Assembly: GCF_037038585.1 (NCBI RefSeq)
Contig: NC_092520.1
Location: 118,775,001-118,839,000 of the forward strand
Direction: 5' to 3'
Source of the DNA: Patagioenas fasciata
Lineage: Eukaryota > Chordata > Aves > Columbiformes > Columbidae
Length of the DNA: 64,000 nucleotides
Of this stretch, positions 1 to 12,600 are shown piece by piece. A program made the translations under genes and the position numbers. The notes beneath the pieces were generated by a model, which saw nothing but the letters and a program-made list of their open reading frames with translations, had not been told where the DNA came from and made no database searches. Within the stretch, counting starts at the first letter, position 1. Each line of letters opens with the position of its first letter.

Positions 1-560
1 CCCCAGCTGGTTTGGGGACAATTTAATCTCCCCAACAGCCTTCACTGGAAAACAGCAAGAAACAAGGGACAATCCAGTGAGAGCCCTGGGCTGACCAGTG
101 ATCAGACACATCCTGAGTCTTTCCATCTGAAGAGCACAATGCAAACTCCATTTTTGAAGGGGACGTTCCCTGCAGGCCTTGCAGCAGTGCCATCTCTGCA
201 ATGGGTCAGTAACGTGAAGCAACTGCAGCAAATGGTTCTTAATCAAGGAGCTTCATAGTATGGGGAAAAAAGGAAACTGGATCCTCCTCAGAATGCACCC
301 CAGCTGCTGTTCAGTGTACCTAAGGATGTCTAGATCCTACAATGAGAATTGCCTTAAAAATACAGATTGAGCTGAAGAAGGAGACTACAGCAGCATCTGG
401 AAAGGGAAGAGGGGAGAAGCCCTTTTCTCAGTCTGGAAGGGGCCACAAAAGAGCAGCCGCTTTGCTGCTAGATGGGTACTCATGAGATTTTGAACTCACA
501 TTCATCCACCTCAACTACAGCTGTCCTCAGAGACAGAAAACATAAGATGGAATTAATTAC
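1..560 (-). other. Sequence downstream of the acidic-tail exon; possible last exon not resolved
   Basis: The acidic-tail exon ends in phase 0, so a further coding exon is expected to the left. Two minus-strand acceptors are plausible: tttgctgcag near 225 opens a frame that stays open to the window edge, and gctgttttccag near 49 meets TGA at once. Neither matches the STAG C-terminus I know, so no call is made. Confidence 0.4.
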
Positions 561-654
561 CTGGTCTGCACCAACAACGTCAACATCAACATCTTCAATT
601 GAGTCTTCTGCTTGACCCTCCTTCGAGACATCTTCCGTCTTAATCTCAGCTTTG
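561..654 (-). CDS. STAG3: STAG-like near-terminal coding exon, acidic tail
   Basis: Encodes [18 protein letters not shown], then [13 protein letters not shown]. The acidic character and the EG..ED..E spacing resemble the C-terminal SSEGRIEDLNEGMDFD segment of STAG1/2. Acceptor tttcaatttccag, donor GACCAG|gtaatt. It needs an incoming phase of 2, but exon 31 leaves phase 0, so at least one small exon between 655 and 1,735 is missing from my model. It ends in phase 0, so translation continues to the left. Confidence 0.7.
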
Positions 655-3600
655 CTGGAAATTGAAAAAACAAACAAACAAAAAACAAACAACAAAATAA
701 GTCACGAGAAAATTTGTTACCGAGGTTGCACCTTGCACAAGCGTGCTTAAAGCAGAGCAGTTCATGTATTCAGATCTGCTGCAGAGATGATAGCCATGTA
801 AGGTAGCCCAAAATTTCTGGCCCAGTATTTCCCAGGTACGAAAGAGGTTATGCTCTGAGGAATTTCCAATAAAGCAGTTCAGAAATAAAACATTCATTTA
901 AACAGCAGCTGGATCTGTAATCACGTACATGTTTAATAAATTTTTGTTCTATGTTACATGTATTCACCAGGTCCATTCAACAAGTGTCCCAAATCCTAGA
1001 AAAATATACGTTGTGCTGGGATTTGTGTTCCATCTTTTAAGTTATCGATATGGGAAACAGAACACAACACCTCAATAAATGAACAGTATTAAAGGAAAAT
1101 ATTCCAACTGAGCACTTCAAGTGCTTTACAGAGCTCAAAAGTAGACTCCAGCCTCCCTATTTCTGCAACACCTCTTACACCCAAGTTCTGTGGGGTTTCA
1201 CTCAGGTGTGTGTGCATGCTGCACACAGACACACGCCTCTCTGGATGCAAGTCACCAGATACACAGTACAAGAATCCTCCTTCATTTCCAGAGATGCAGA
1301 AAACACTCATCATCAGGCTGCAGCAAACAGCCAGCGAGTGACTGAGAGCACAGCCTCCTCATCAGGACCAGAGACAAGAAACATGGGATGGAGAACCCTT
1401 TCCTTGTCTTCTTTTCTGCACACTCGGTCTTAGTCTGAGAAGGTGCAGAAGCCCTGTGACAGTGGGGGACAATCAGGCTAAAGCAGCAAATGCAGATATT
1501 GGACTAAGGAAACAAAAGAAACAACCGTCTCTGGGACACAGAAAGACAGGAGGGGCACACCCCCTGTGCATTTTGCCCATGGAAGTATTAAAAAAAAACA
1601 GAAGCAGAGGTGGATAGAGAGACCATAGCCATGAACACCAGGGCAAGCGAAGAAGCTTGTAAGACAAAACTCTCACCAGTATCTTCTCTGCAGCCCTCCT
1701 GGACAAAGGAATGGCAAATGCTCCTGCAAGCACACCTCTCGAGATTTTAGCCTCTTTCTGCTTTTCCCCGCTACAGAGGCCAGCCGGGTAGCACACCGCA
1801 GGTCTGGAGCTTTGCTTGCTGCTTCGGTCTGGCTGGTTTCAGGCAAAGACCCTGTAACAGACAGTGAACAGGCTCGTTCTCCAGCCTCACTCACAAAGGT
1901 CTTGAGATGGACGTTTCCAACAGGTCCCCCACAGCGCTGAAGCAATGGGGCCAAGCTCAAAGGGAGATTTGGAGCAAAGCATTCATTTATTGAAGGAACC
2001 AGCTAAAAAGCCACATAAAAGAAAAGCAGTTTACTTTGCCCACTGGTCATTTTTGCAACCTGGATTTATGATCTTGGCTCTGGTCCACAAGTGCTATCAG
2101 TACTGTTGAGCCTATGTAACCCTCCAGAAAGGAGGGCCTTTGGGACACAAAGGAACAAGCTTTCTGAAGGTGGGTCAAAGATGAGAAATTAAAGGATGCT
2201 CTGGAAAAATTCCCTTTCTTCCACATACAACTGCACATGTCCATAGCATTTAGCATTTTTACTGGCAATTAGTTTCATTGTGGCTTTACTACATTTAACT
2301 AAGAAGTCCCACCATATCAGTGCAGTGAATACCTCAATACAGATTGCAAGTCCATGAGAGCTGTTAAAGCCTGGATCTAGCCCACCTAACTAGAACTCTT
2401 TAAGTGAGGAGTATAATCCTATAGGCTCCCTAGAAATTCAGCAGAAAGAAACACCCCAGGAGATTATTTGGCCCAGATCATCTGAATCACCTTCTGGACA
2501 TACATCTCCTGTCTCAATTATCTACAAGGCCTAAAGCAACAACACCCATAACTTAACAACTGAAAGCAACGAACCAAGTCTCAATGGCACAGACAAATGC
2601 CAGAGCTCAGTGCAGAGCAGAATTTGAGATTATTTGAATTCAGCTGATGTAAAGCCTCCAGACCAAACTTCCTGCTATTAAGTGACGAACAGGTCTCTTA
2701 CAACAACAAAGCTGAAGGCAAAAGCCACAGCTCAAACTGGAAAGTCCACAACATCCAATGCACTGTGGTACTGCTAAAGCAAAGCATGAAGTGCATTTTT
2801 GCTGGGACAAAGCAAATACAGCTGGTCCAGAACAGGCAAGTTATCATACCATTGGACAATTTCCTTTTAAAAGAAGATGTCTTGGATGTGCCCACAGAAG
2901 ACGACTCTCCTGGACTGCCGAGGACAAAGCCCTCCTCATCTTCATTTGCCAGTAAAGAGTTTCTGTAGAAAATCAACGGCTGCCAGTCATCTCCTCTGCA
3001 AGGCAGTGGTTCTGCTATATACCTTTGTAAGTAAGTGTACCTGGAGAAAACCAAGAGCAAGCTTAAGAAAATTCAGCATCTTTCCCCTCAATATCTAGGG
3101 AAGTTATTGCTAGAAAGTTATTTTCCCTTTACCCTCCAAAGGTGCAGACAGAACTGTCAAAGAAAAAGCAAGGGCACCCCTTTTCTCAGAAATATCTGAT
3201 ATGTCTGACGCTTAAACGCGTCCTTGAATTTTAACATTAGAAACAACACTTGATTCACAGGAATTACAGAATTACATCAGTCTCTAGAAAGAACTTGCCA
3301 TGCAGGAAAAGTCCCTGCCAGTTGCTGCTGCCACGAGCAGCCAGGACGGAGCAGAACTCTGCGAGGATGAGCCCCTTCTCCCAGCGGCCCTCTCTGCCTC
3401 ATGGGCTGCAACACAAAGGAGATCCCAGGCAAGAGATGCTCCTTGTGATTCAAGCCACAGCAGGTCTGGTAATGGGGTATTTATGCCATGAATGCCTCTT
3501 TTGTCAAAATTTTTAAAAAGAACAACCAATAAACCCACTTTTCTACAATATCATCTCAAAATCAACCCAATTCTCCCATGTTCCAAATAAAATGTCAAGT

Positions 3601-6600
3601 GTCTGCAAGGAGGAGTTAACAGCTCTGCAGGTGTGGCAACACAGAGGGTGTGGAAAATGTTCATTCCAATCCCTGTTCTGCCTGATTCAACCCACAGACT
3701 TGAATCCCAGGTGAAGTCACCGCCTTTTCTGGAGCTAAGGGGTCTCCTTCAAACATTCTTTTTGAAAAGCAAGAAGTTTCTGACAAAGTCTTTTTGACCA
3801 ATTCCTACTTCATAACAATAAGGAAAGAAAGCTAAAGTCTGACTTGGGATTAGAAACTGGATATTCACTATATTTCAGCTGCGGCTCATCACTTTAAAAT
3901 CAAGCCCAGTGTTGTTAAAACAGACCCCATCTCAGCAAATACCAGAAGTGACAGTTTTAACGCCAGCCTGTACACTACATTATTCTTGCTTTGATTAGGA
4001 GTGTGGCCTGGAAAATATCAGACATTTAATTTGCTTTGCAAAACAAGAAAACCAGTGCTGGGAAGAGGTTAGGGTAAGCACTAACTCTGAAACAATTAGA
4101 GTCACAGACCCTGGGGGCCCCAGGGATCAAGAAACCCTGGTAATGGGATTTGTTGGTTTCGAACAAGACCGTATTGTAACTACTGCTTTAGGGTCTAATC
4201 CAACTGCTATCAGTGTCAATGGAAAGACTCCTACTGATTCAGGAATCAGGCCCCTTTGTGCTGCTTGTTATTCAATAATTAATTTCTCGTGTGCATTTTG
4301 TGGCACGGAGCAATTGACAAGTCAGATATTTTACAGCTACAGGCTGAGTAATTAGAGGGGAGGAGGTTAAAATCCATACACTTTGATGGTGTTGAAATAT
4401 ACTCCTTTCTAACAAATGCCCATATTCTGTATCTCATCTGTTACAGGTACATTCACATATGTTAACATACAGACCTGGACATCAATCCTATGATTAATAA
4501 TAAAAATGAAAATAACCAGATGCTTATTTCTAAAAGTTCATGTTGACCTAAAACATTCCATCCAGTAATTTATGATGGAGCTAAACCTAAATATTTCTAA
4601 GAGGAAATATAATCTCCAGCCCCTGCAAGGCATCTTAGGCCTCCCAGAATAGAAACTGTTACTCTAGAAACATGGTCTGAATGTAGTTGCGGATAAACTT
4701 GCAATTTCCCCCCTTGTGAATTTGATTGTTTCCCCTTTGTTCCCAGCAGCAGTGGGAGGGTCCAAAGCAGTTAAGAAGTGAAGTCAAAGAGCATTCCCTG
4801 CTAGGTTCTCTATTTCCCACAAAAGTTTTCAATGAAGAAACCTACCTGAATGTACCTAATACATTCAGAAATACACTTCTGGAATACATGTACTGGTCAA
4901 AAAGTTAAATACAGCCCCAGGAAAAAATCATCAGGATTTAGCTTTAAATCTGCCTACATTAATCATGAAATATTTTCCCCCTGTTTAATTAAAAAATACT
5001 CCTTGGAGGTAAATTAAAACAGAAATCTACTTATTGCACAAGTGTCATCAAATACAAGGTAACAGCTCTTCAAAAATCAGGTAACATGGACAGAGTCGCA
5101 CAGAAACTGCACAAAACCAATTCTAGTCATAGATCTCAAATGCAAGAACAGAAATAGAAGTTATGACTACCCATAGATTATCCACTTGAGATTTACTAGG
5201 GGCTGTAATCAGCATATGTCAAATATTTTTCTTCTGTATTTTGCATTTTGGATTTGAATCCATTTTTTCAATACATTATACGAGCAACTGGCAATCATTA
5301 ATAAACTGTGTTTGTCATGTAAAGTAACAGGAAAGTAGACATTTTACCACTCTTGACCCATGGATGTTAACCTCCAACTTAAGACAAAGTGGCTCAAGTG
5401 CAAACAAGTTACACAGAGCTCAGCAATACGTAGTTGTTGGGGTTTTTTTCCCATTTCTGCTGACTACTTCTCTAAAGCGTAACTTTTCCTGTCAAGTACC
5501 AGAGTGATTTGTTCAGAAGTTCAAAAAGGCAGATGTGAATCAATGTTTCATCTTACATTCCCGTGTCTTCATATATGCTCTCATGAAGATGTAAATACCT
5601 ATTAGATATTTTGCAATAGTTGTTACAGTATCTGTAAACAGAAGACTGAAGTGCAGAGATCCGGATCCAAAATAAGCAGCAAATAGAAGGAAGGTCAAAT
5701 AGAAAGAAAAAAATTACTTCCTTCCCAAAAAATAACTGGAGTTCATGCAGGTGAAGAAGGAAGAAAGAGACATAAACATACGTCTCTCTGTTCAGATACA
5801 TAATATCGCATGATGCTAAAATAAGGCTATCATTCGTATCTTATTAAATGTAAATACTTAAACCATATACCCTGGATCAGGGTATATTCCCCTATAAATA
5901 GTAAATTCTTGAATTTAAATATTCCCATTATGAATAGTGTCATGTATATTTCTATTCCAGATATATTCCATGGAACTCAGGTAATTCAGACCTGAAGCTT
6001 CGGAATTACAAAATAATGATCCAGGCATTACCTCTTCCTTGATCTTCTCAGTTTACTTTTCTGCTCAGAAAAGTATTCCTGGCACTCCACTAGCCAGTCA
6101 AGTTACAAATCTCTCCTACCAAGTTAACGTCTTTCCCGTAGAATTGCCACATGTGGCCACAACTATGTCTAAAAAGGATCTAGAATGCATACTGCACATA
6201 CAATTGGAAATTACTACTACTACAAAATTCTACAAGTGTCTCTCAAACTAACAGCCTCAGGGGCAGATTAATTTCAAAAGTCTTCTGAAAAGCCGTTGAG
6301 CAGCTTCCGCAACACTGAAGGTCAAGTCTCCCAGTACAAGAACTTAACTTACACTAGTCTTTTGTCAGGCTTTAGCAGCTTGTTGGAAAATTCACTGATG
6401 ATTAACAGAAAGTTCAAGTTAGGAGGTAAGCATTTTCCATCTACTCCAGCAGCTCCTTGAAAAGCAAATTCAATCCCTTCCCTATTGGAAGAAAAAACAG
6501 AGAGAGGTGAGAGTAATAAAACAGACAACTGACAAAAGCAATGACCATGGACAAAGTGATGCTACACGGCACATACTTGTGTATCATAGCCACGGATTCT

Positions 6601-9600
6601 CTACATTTCACCTGGTCCCAGCCAAATGTTAGTGAAAAGCGACGAGCGAGTTCTTTAATATTTGTGAAGGAAGCAGAGGAGAAGTCCACGTCACTACTTC
6701 TGTCCTGGCTTTCTGCATGTGCCTGAAACAGCTACAAAAGAAGTCTCCAATAAGCAACCATATGTAATCCTACTGGCAAACAAAGCACCAGGAGGGCGCA
6801 GAGATGTACACAGCAAGCAACAGCGAGCTTAGGCAGACAGAAGCCTTACAAAAGAGCAGGTAAGCCCACGACTGGAACAACAAGAAGGAAATGACAAGAA
6901 GGACACTGTTGTGCTTAACAGTGAAGCATGAATTATAAATAAATAAATACGTGCGTACACAGAAAACCGATTCCTGAAGATGTTGCTTTCACTGAGCCCA
7001 GCTCCTGTTGGGACTTCTGAATCAAGCTCAAGAGGCCTAATTTACCTGAGAGGCTTTCAGAATATCAGAATGCAGACAGAAAGTTTGGCAGCAGCATAGT
7101 CCAATTTCTGACAGTGAGACCGGGTCAAAAATAAGTCTCAAGCCAAATTAACTATGTTTGGGGTTGTTTTCCTCACAGAACATGGAGGCAGCTTATTCCC
7201 TTCAACCTGTTAACTTTCAAGGTCAAGCAAAGGCCAAAAAGGGCCTGTTGTCTATGTGATACCTAAACACAAAGTCCTGACTATGTCAGCAGAATATATG
7301 CAGCCAAATGCTGCTCGGCCTCATCTAAGCTCAGATTTCAGTGGCTTGTTCACAGATCTAAGCCCCTGGCAATGCCTGTGAAATAAGCAAAGCTCACGTA
7401 TCAGTACCCCCCAAGGAGGAGCCCGCTCTGTGGCTCACGGCAGGACTTCAAGCTGGAAGCAGCTCTGGGCATTGGCAGCGCCGGCAAAAGCGCTGCTAAA
7501 ATAGCTTAACTGGCCTCATCAGCCAGCAGCTGCAAGCCCCAGCAACTGAGACCCTTCAGAAGAGCTGCGGCACGCTTGCTTTCAGAAAAAAAATACTGCA
7601 GATACTGGGGATTAGAGCTGGTCAGCCACAGATGCGTTTGTGCTTCATCAGATTCAAAGGGAACTGAAGCTGTCCGTAAAACACAGGATAATATCCTTAA
7701 CCTTTGTTAGGAGATACCTACCATGTCCCAAGAAACACTCTGTAATCTCCCATCAATCCTAACACTATGCATTTGAAGATTAAACACAAGACAAAAAAAT
7801 GTGCGCAAAATTACATTTTTTAAAAGATGTAATGATTTTAAAGGAGTTTTAATTACAACATGCAAAACCAACATACACATAGGAAGTACAGGCAAAGAAA
7901 CAATTTATTCCAGTAGGATTTTTAATGAATTTGAATAATTACAGCAAAGTAGGTAAAAAAACTCCAATATGAATACAGCTGTCATAAGAGCCCCTAGCCT
8001 CTTGCTTTCATCTTAACCTTACCTGCTGCAGGCAGAGAATCAGTGTCTTGGCACTCTGAATTTTGTTATTGTGCCTCGTCTTGCTTAACATTTCTTTAAT
8101 TATGTCTCCAAAATCACTGTACGTCTATTAATGGTAACAAAATAAATAAGAATTATCATTCTCCTTCTTTAGCACTGGGAGTACATAAAACACGTGACTG
8201 TGTTCATGTTACACAAGAAGTTCATAAACATTCCCAATATCAGAACACCTCAGCTAAAAGATGAAAAACAGATTTTTAAAAATATATTATTTAATAACAT
8301 ATTTATATTTAATATATTTAATAGTATTTATTATTATATTAATATATTTAATAATATAAATATATATTATATCTATTTAACATATGTAACGCAATGTTAC
8401 GGTCATTTAGGAGCAATGTGAGGATTAAAGTTACACTGAAATTCTTGAGTATTTATTATAACAGAAGAACAAAGCCGAATCAGGAGAGAAATAGAGTTTT
8501 CTGTATTTAATCAGTGCTCGTCTTGGGCCCAATGAAGTAAAGAACAAGATCCATATTCAGGTATTTCCAGAGTCCTGTTAGTTGACTCAAGGAAAGTGCC
8601 CACTCTGTGGTGTTCTCAGACCTCCTGAAACCCACTTCTGAGTGGCTGAGGCTTTACCAGTTGTCTAAACACCAGGATTCATGTGAAATCTGGGCCATCT
8701 GCACATGGACTGTGTGAGCTGTATAAAATAAGCTGACGCCTTCAGCACGAGAATCTCCATAGCTAAAATGCTCCCCCAGCCATAAACTGCTTCTCTGGAG
8801 AAGCCAAGGAGCAGATGTTCTGATAGACATGCCCTCTACTCAATTTTCACTTACTTCATCTGCAGGGAGGGACCTTTGCAGAGCAAAGAGGAGAGATTTG
8901 TCCCACTCTTGCTTCATTTTCTAGCCCTTTTGGGATTATACAAGGATTCTGAGCCATAAGACTATTAACCCCACAACTTTCACAAACACTGGAGTCACTT
9001 TCAAAAACCAAAATGCACTAATAGGTAAAGCAACCCTATCTAAAACATTACCTTCACATAATACTTATAGATCTCAGCAGCCGCCGTCATCTCTACCACA
9101 TTATGCACTATTAACTTGCAATATGCTGCGAGAAGACTCCGCTTTTTGTGCAAGTCGTCAAGTTTGCAACTTTCATCCTTTCTCTCCTCCTCTTCTGTCA
9201 GGTCTAGGGAAACAAAAGCATTGAAGCTTTGTTCTACCGCTTTATTCAAGATATCTCAATTTTAATGACCAGCTTTCATGCAAATAGCACAGACTCAGCT
9301 GTTCAGTCAACACGCTAAGCAACAGATGCAGGCGCTCATTCCTGTGCATATCAGAAAACACAGGTTTATTTCCATTTCAAAGCTTACAGCTGATGACAGT
9401 GAAAACGAGTTATTTCCAGAGTCTTCTACTCTGATCTTCATAGGGCTTTCGCATCTCTACTAGTCAGAATCTCCTTGTACAACACTGCTCACAGCTACAG
9501 AACAGAACCAAACAGAGTGCAGAATAAAAGGCACACCAAATGGAAGAGACCACATTTGTTTTTTTCCTAGAATAACACAGATGCTAGAAAATCAGCACAT

Positions 9601-12600
9601 ATCCAATCAGAAAACCTACAAAAGTTGCCATACACAGTCAGTAAGAGTTCAGATGAAACTCTCCAAGTGGTTATCAGCAAGAGTGAAAGAAAAAAGTCAT
9701 TTCATGCCATTAAGAAAAATCAGGTCTCTGGAACAAGGGTTAATTACTAGCTGGATAACTTGTAGAAAACAAATACTCTTAAGAGTCTTCCAAAAAGCTA
9801 TGAAGGTGCTTGGGGAGAGCTTCTTTCAGCAGGAGAGCTGAGATACACTCTTTCCTGCTGCGGATATCATCTATCAACTGCCAAAAGGCTTCAGTCTTTG
9901 AACTCAAATTTTGATGTGGACTGTTTCTGCTTCTAGCATGACTGTGAGCCTGGAAACAAAAATAAGGCAAGTAACATTCTGTGATTCTGTGACTGATCAG
10001 AAGCATCTGCAAATCAGAGTGAAAACTAAAATGGATTAGCTGCCAGCTGTGCACAGGGACAAGGACACCCATAGCATGACAGAATTGCTCGTTCAGGAAA
10101 GAATCTGTGATGGGATGACAGGGAACCTTTGTGGGGAGGACTGAGAAATTGAAAGCATCATACAAAATGGGTTTGAAACAGATCTCAGGCCATCTAAGCC
10201 AAAACAGGATCAATTTTATCAGTTTCAGATACAAAACATATGCATTCTGAAACATAACCTGCTTCAAATACTCCCACTAGGATACTACAACCTACTTGAG
10301 CAATTTGTTCTATTGTATCTCCACTTTTATCAATAAGGATTCTCTTCTACTATCTCCCTGTTGCAATTCAGGCCCATCATTTCTGGCATATACACTGTGA
10401 TCTGAAGAAGCATAGTGCCCAGAACTGACAAAGAACTCCATCTGAACAGCTGAGGGACAAGAGTTTGGCCCAGTAATCTAGAACAATGCTTGGTTTTTCA
10501 AAGCATGACACTTGAACTCAGCCTCAAAAACACAATGAACTAACAATCTCTGTTCAAAACACTCTCAAAAAGAAACCAGCCTTCACAATAACAGCCTCAA
10601 TATGGCATCTGAATGTGGTCGAAAAAGAAGACAGAGCAAAAAGTACTACTTCCCACTAAATCTGCCTTCCCCCCAAAAATCAAAATCCACTAGTCCTTTA
10701 CTCTGACGGCTTAGAAGTGTCCATGCCTTGACAGAGTCACACTGTTACACCGCAAGGCATTGTTCTACCACCACCATCTGTATCACCAGCCCATCAAATA
10801 GTTTTACATTCTTACCTATCCCTGCATCACATCAGCCTTTTCCATCCTGCCAGTAAATTGGCAGCTATTTCCTGTGCTTGATCCACAGCAGTGGATACAG
10901 ACCAGTGAATAACAGGTCAGCCACTTTGTTTGTAAAGAGCCCAAACAAAAAAACAAACTAAAACCAAACAAACAAAACAAAAAATAACAAGAAAAGCAAC
11001 AAAGCCCCAACACTACCAAAAAAAAGACCAGCCCCTTTTCCTATTACATTCAGTGCAGATGACAAAGTAGTAGATTGTTTCTCCAGTGATGAAGATGTCT
11101 AACCTTTGCTTTCCTCTTCTTCCTCCATGAAAACATGTTTCTGGATAAACAAAAGCAGTTTTTCCTGAAGTGATGTGCTAGGAAGATAATATAGAAGTCC
11201 GACTGCTTCTTCATTATCATTTGAATCCTGATGACTCAAAATAAGCAACCAGTCACAGAGTATCATGAAGGCCTGTATCGAGCAAAAACCAAAGAAGCAT
11301 TTACAGACGTTACTTTTCACGCCAACTCCACTTTGCGTCTTCATCAAACAGCACAAGTCACAATCTGCCGTCTATCCCACTTCTTCCTCGCAAGCTAAAG
11401 ATTTCTGTTTGCCTCAAGGTGTGGTAAAATGCCACAGCTAAGCCCTTCTAGAACTTGTACCTTAGGATACAGGATATACAAGCACCATGCATGAACAGCA
11501 CCTAAAGCTTTTCAACCTTCCATGGGAAAAAAGAAAAGATCTCTTACGCTAGCAAATCTCTCTTTTAACACATGAATCACTAGACAATTTCTCCATTTTT
11601 TTTATTTTTTAAGTATTATTCATAGCAAGTTATTAATAAAACAATAACAACAACCAGTACACTGATCAGTCTAACCGGAAAACACAATGATTATCGACTG
11701 TTAAACTCAGTCATTCAGATTCAGGTCTTGATTCTGCAGATGGACTTATGCAGATATACTTCTGTGGTTGATCAAAGCACTAATTTCTGTATCACTTTAA
11801 CTAACGTAACTTTAATTTTGCTTTAAAATAAATAGTTGAAGATTGTTTTCTTAAGAGAGTTATTCCTCTGCTAAGAGACAAAAAAATGCAAAAATCAATA
11901 GAAGAAAATACTAGTATGAAAAGAAAGGCAAGTATTTAAAAGGAGGACTGTAGATAAATTCCAGTTAAGTGACAGAGAAACACAAACCTTTTCTCTTACA
12001 TCTTTTTCCTTATGGTGGAGGAACCACGTGCAAATCTGACTGAAACGTCTCAGCTGTCTTCTTAGTGCAAAAAGAGTCTCCTAAAAACATATTTAGGAAA
12101 AGTGACAGAATAAATACATTAGGGACTGAAACTCAACAGGGAATTACAGAACAAACAACAGTTCCATCTCTCTTCCACTGATACTATTCATTTAAGATAG
12201 CATAGCTGATGACATTAGGAAAGAAGCTGACATCTCACAGTGGCAAGAGCTTCCTAGTTATGAACAACTTTCAAAACATGTCATCTTCAGGCACAATATC
12301 TGGGATAGAAAGGTCAATCCATAAAAATATATACTTCCCCTCATACTCTGGTGCAGAAACGTTACAATTAGTAGTAGGACATGTGCATCTGTCACACTTC
12401 TGAGGCTAGTGATATTCAGCAAGTCACAAATTCTTTGTTTCTCCATCTGTAGGATGGGCAGCTCTAATAGCAGGTATTCCCTTATTCATTTATCCATTTC
12501 AGCTTATTCTTATAGAGGAATGATAATAATTTCCACTTTAGAGATGGAAGTAGAGTCTTAAGACTCTGGTCCATCCCAGCTAATTTTCAATGTGGACTGC

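Larger units (their letters stand above)
6732..9051 (-). other. Introns flanking STAG-like exon 27
   Basis: Apart from exon 27 (8,023-8,124) this stretch holds only the AT-rich tract at 8.3 kb. I see nothing else. Confidence 0.6.

Noticed and set aside
1089..1313. Possible STAG-like tail exon near 1,250-1,310 with acceptor tttgctgcag
   Set aside because: The frame that fits the incoming phase hits a stop; the open frames do not match the required phase.
9975..9992. Isolated CR1-like tail ACATTCTGTGATTCTGTG
   Set aside because: Only 18 bp, no adjoining CR1 body recognised; could be chance.
9779..10267. 162-codon minus-strand frame
   Set aside because: No homology or splice support and no place in the STAG exon chain, which is already continuous from exon 25 to exon 26 around it.
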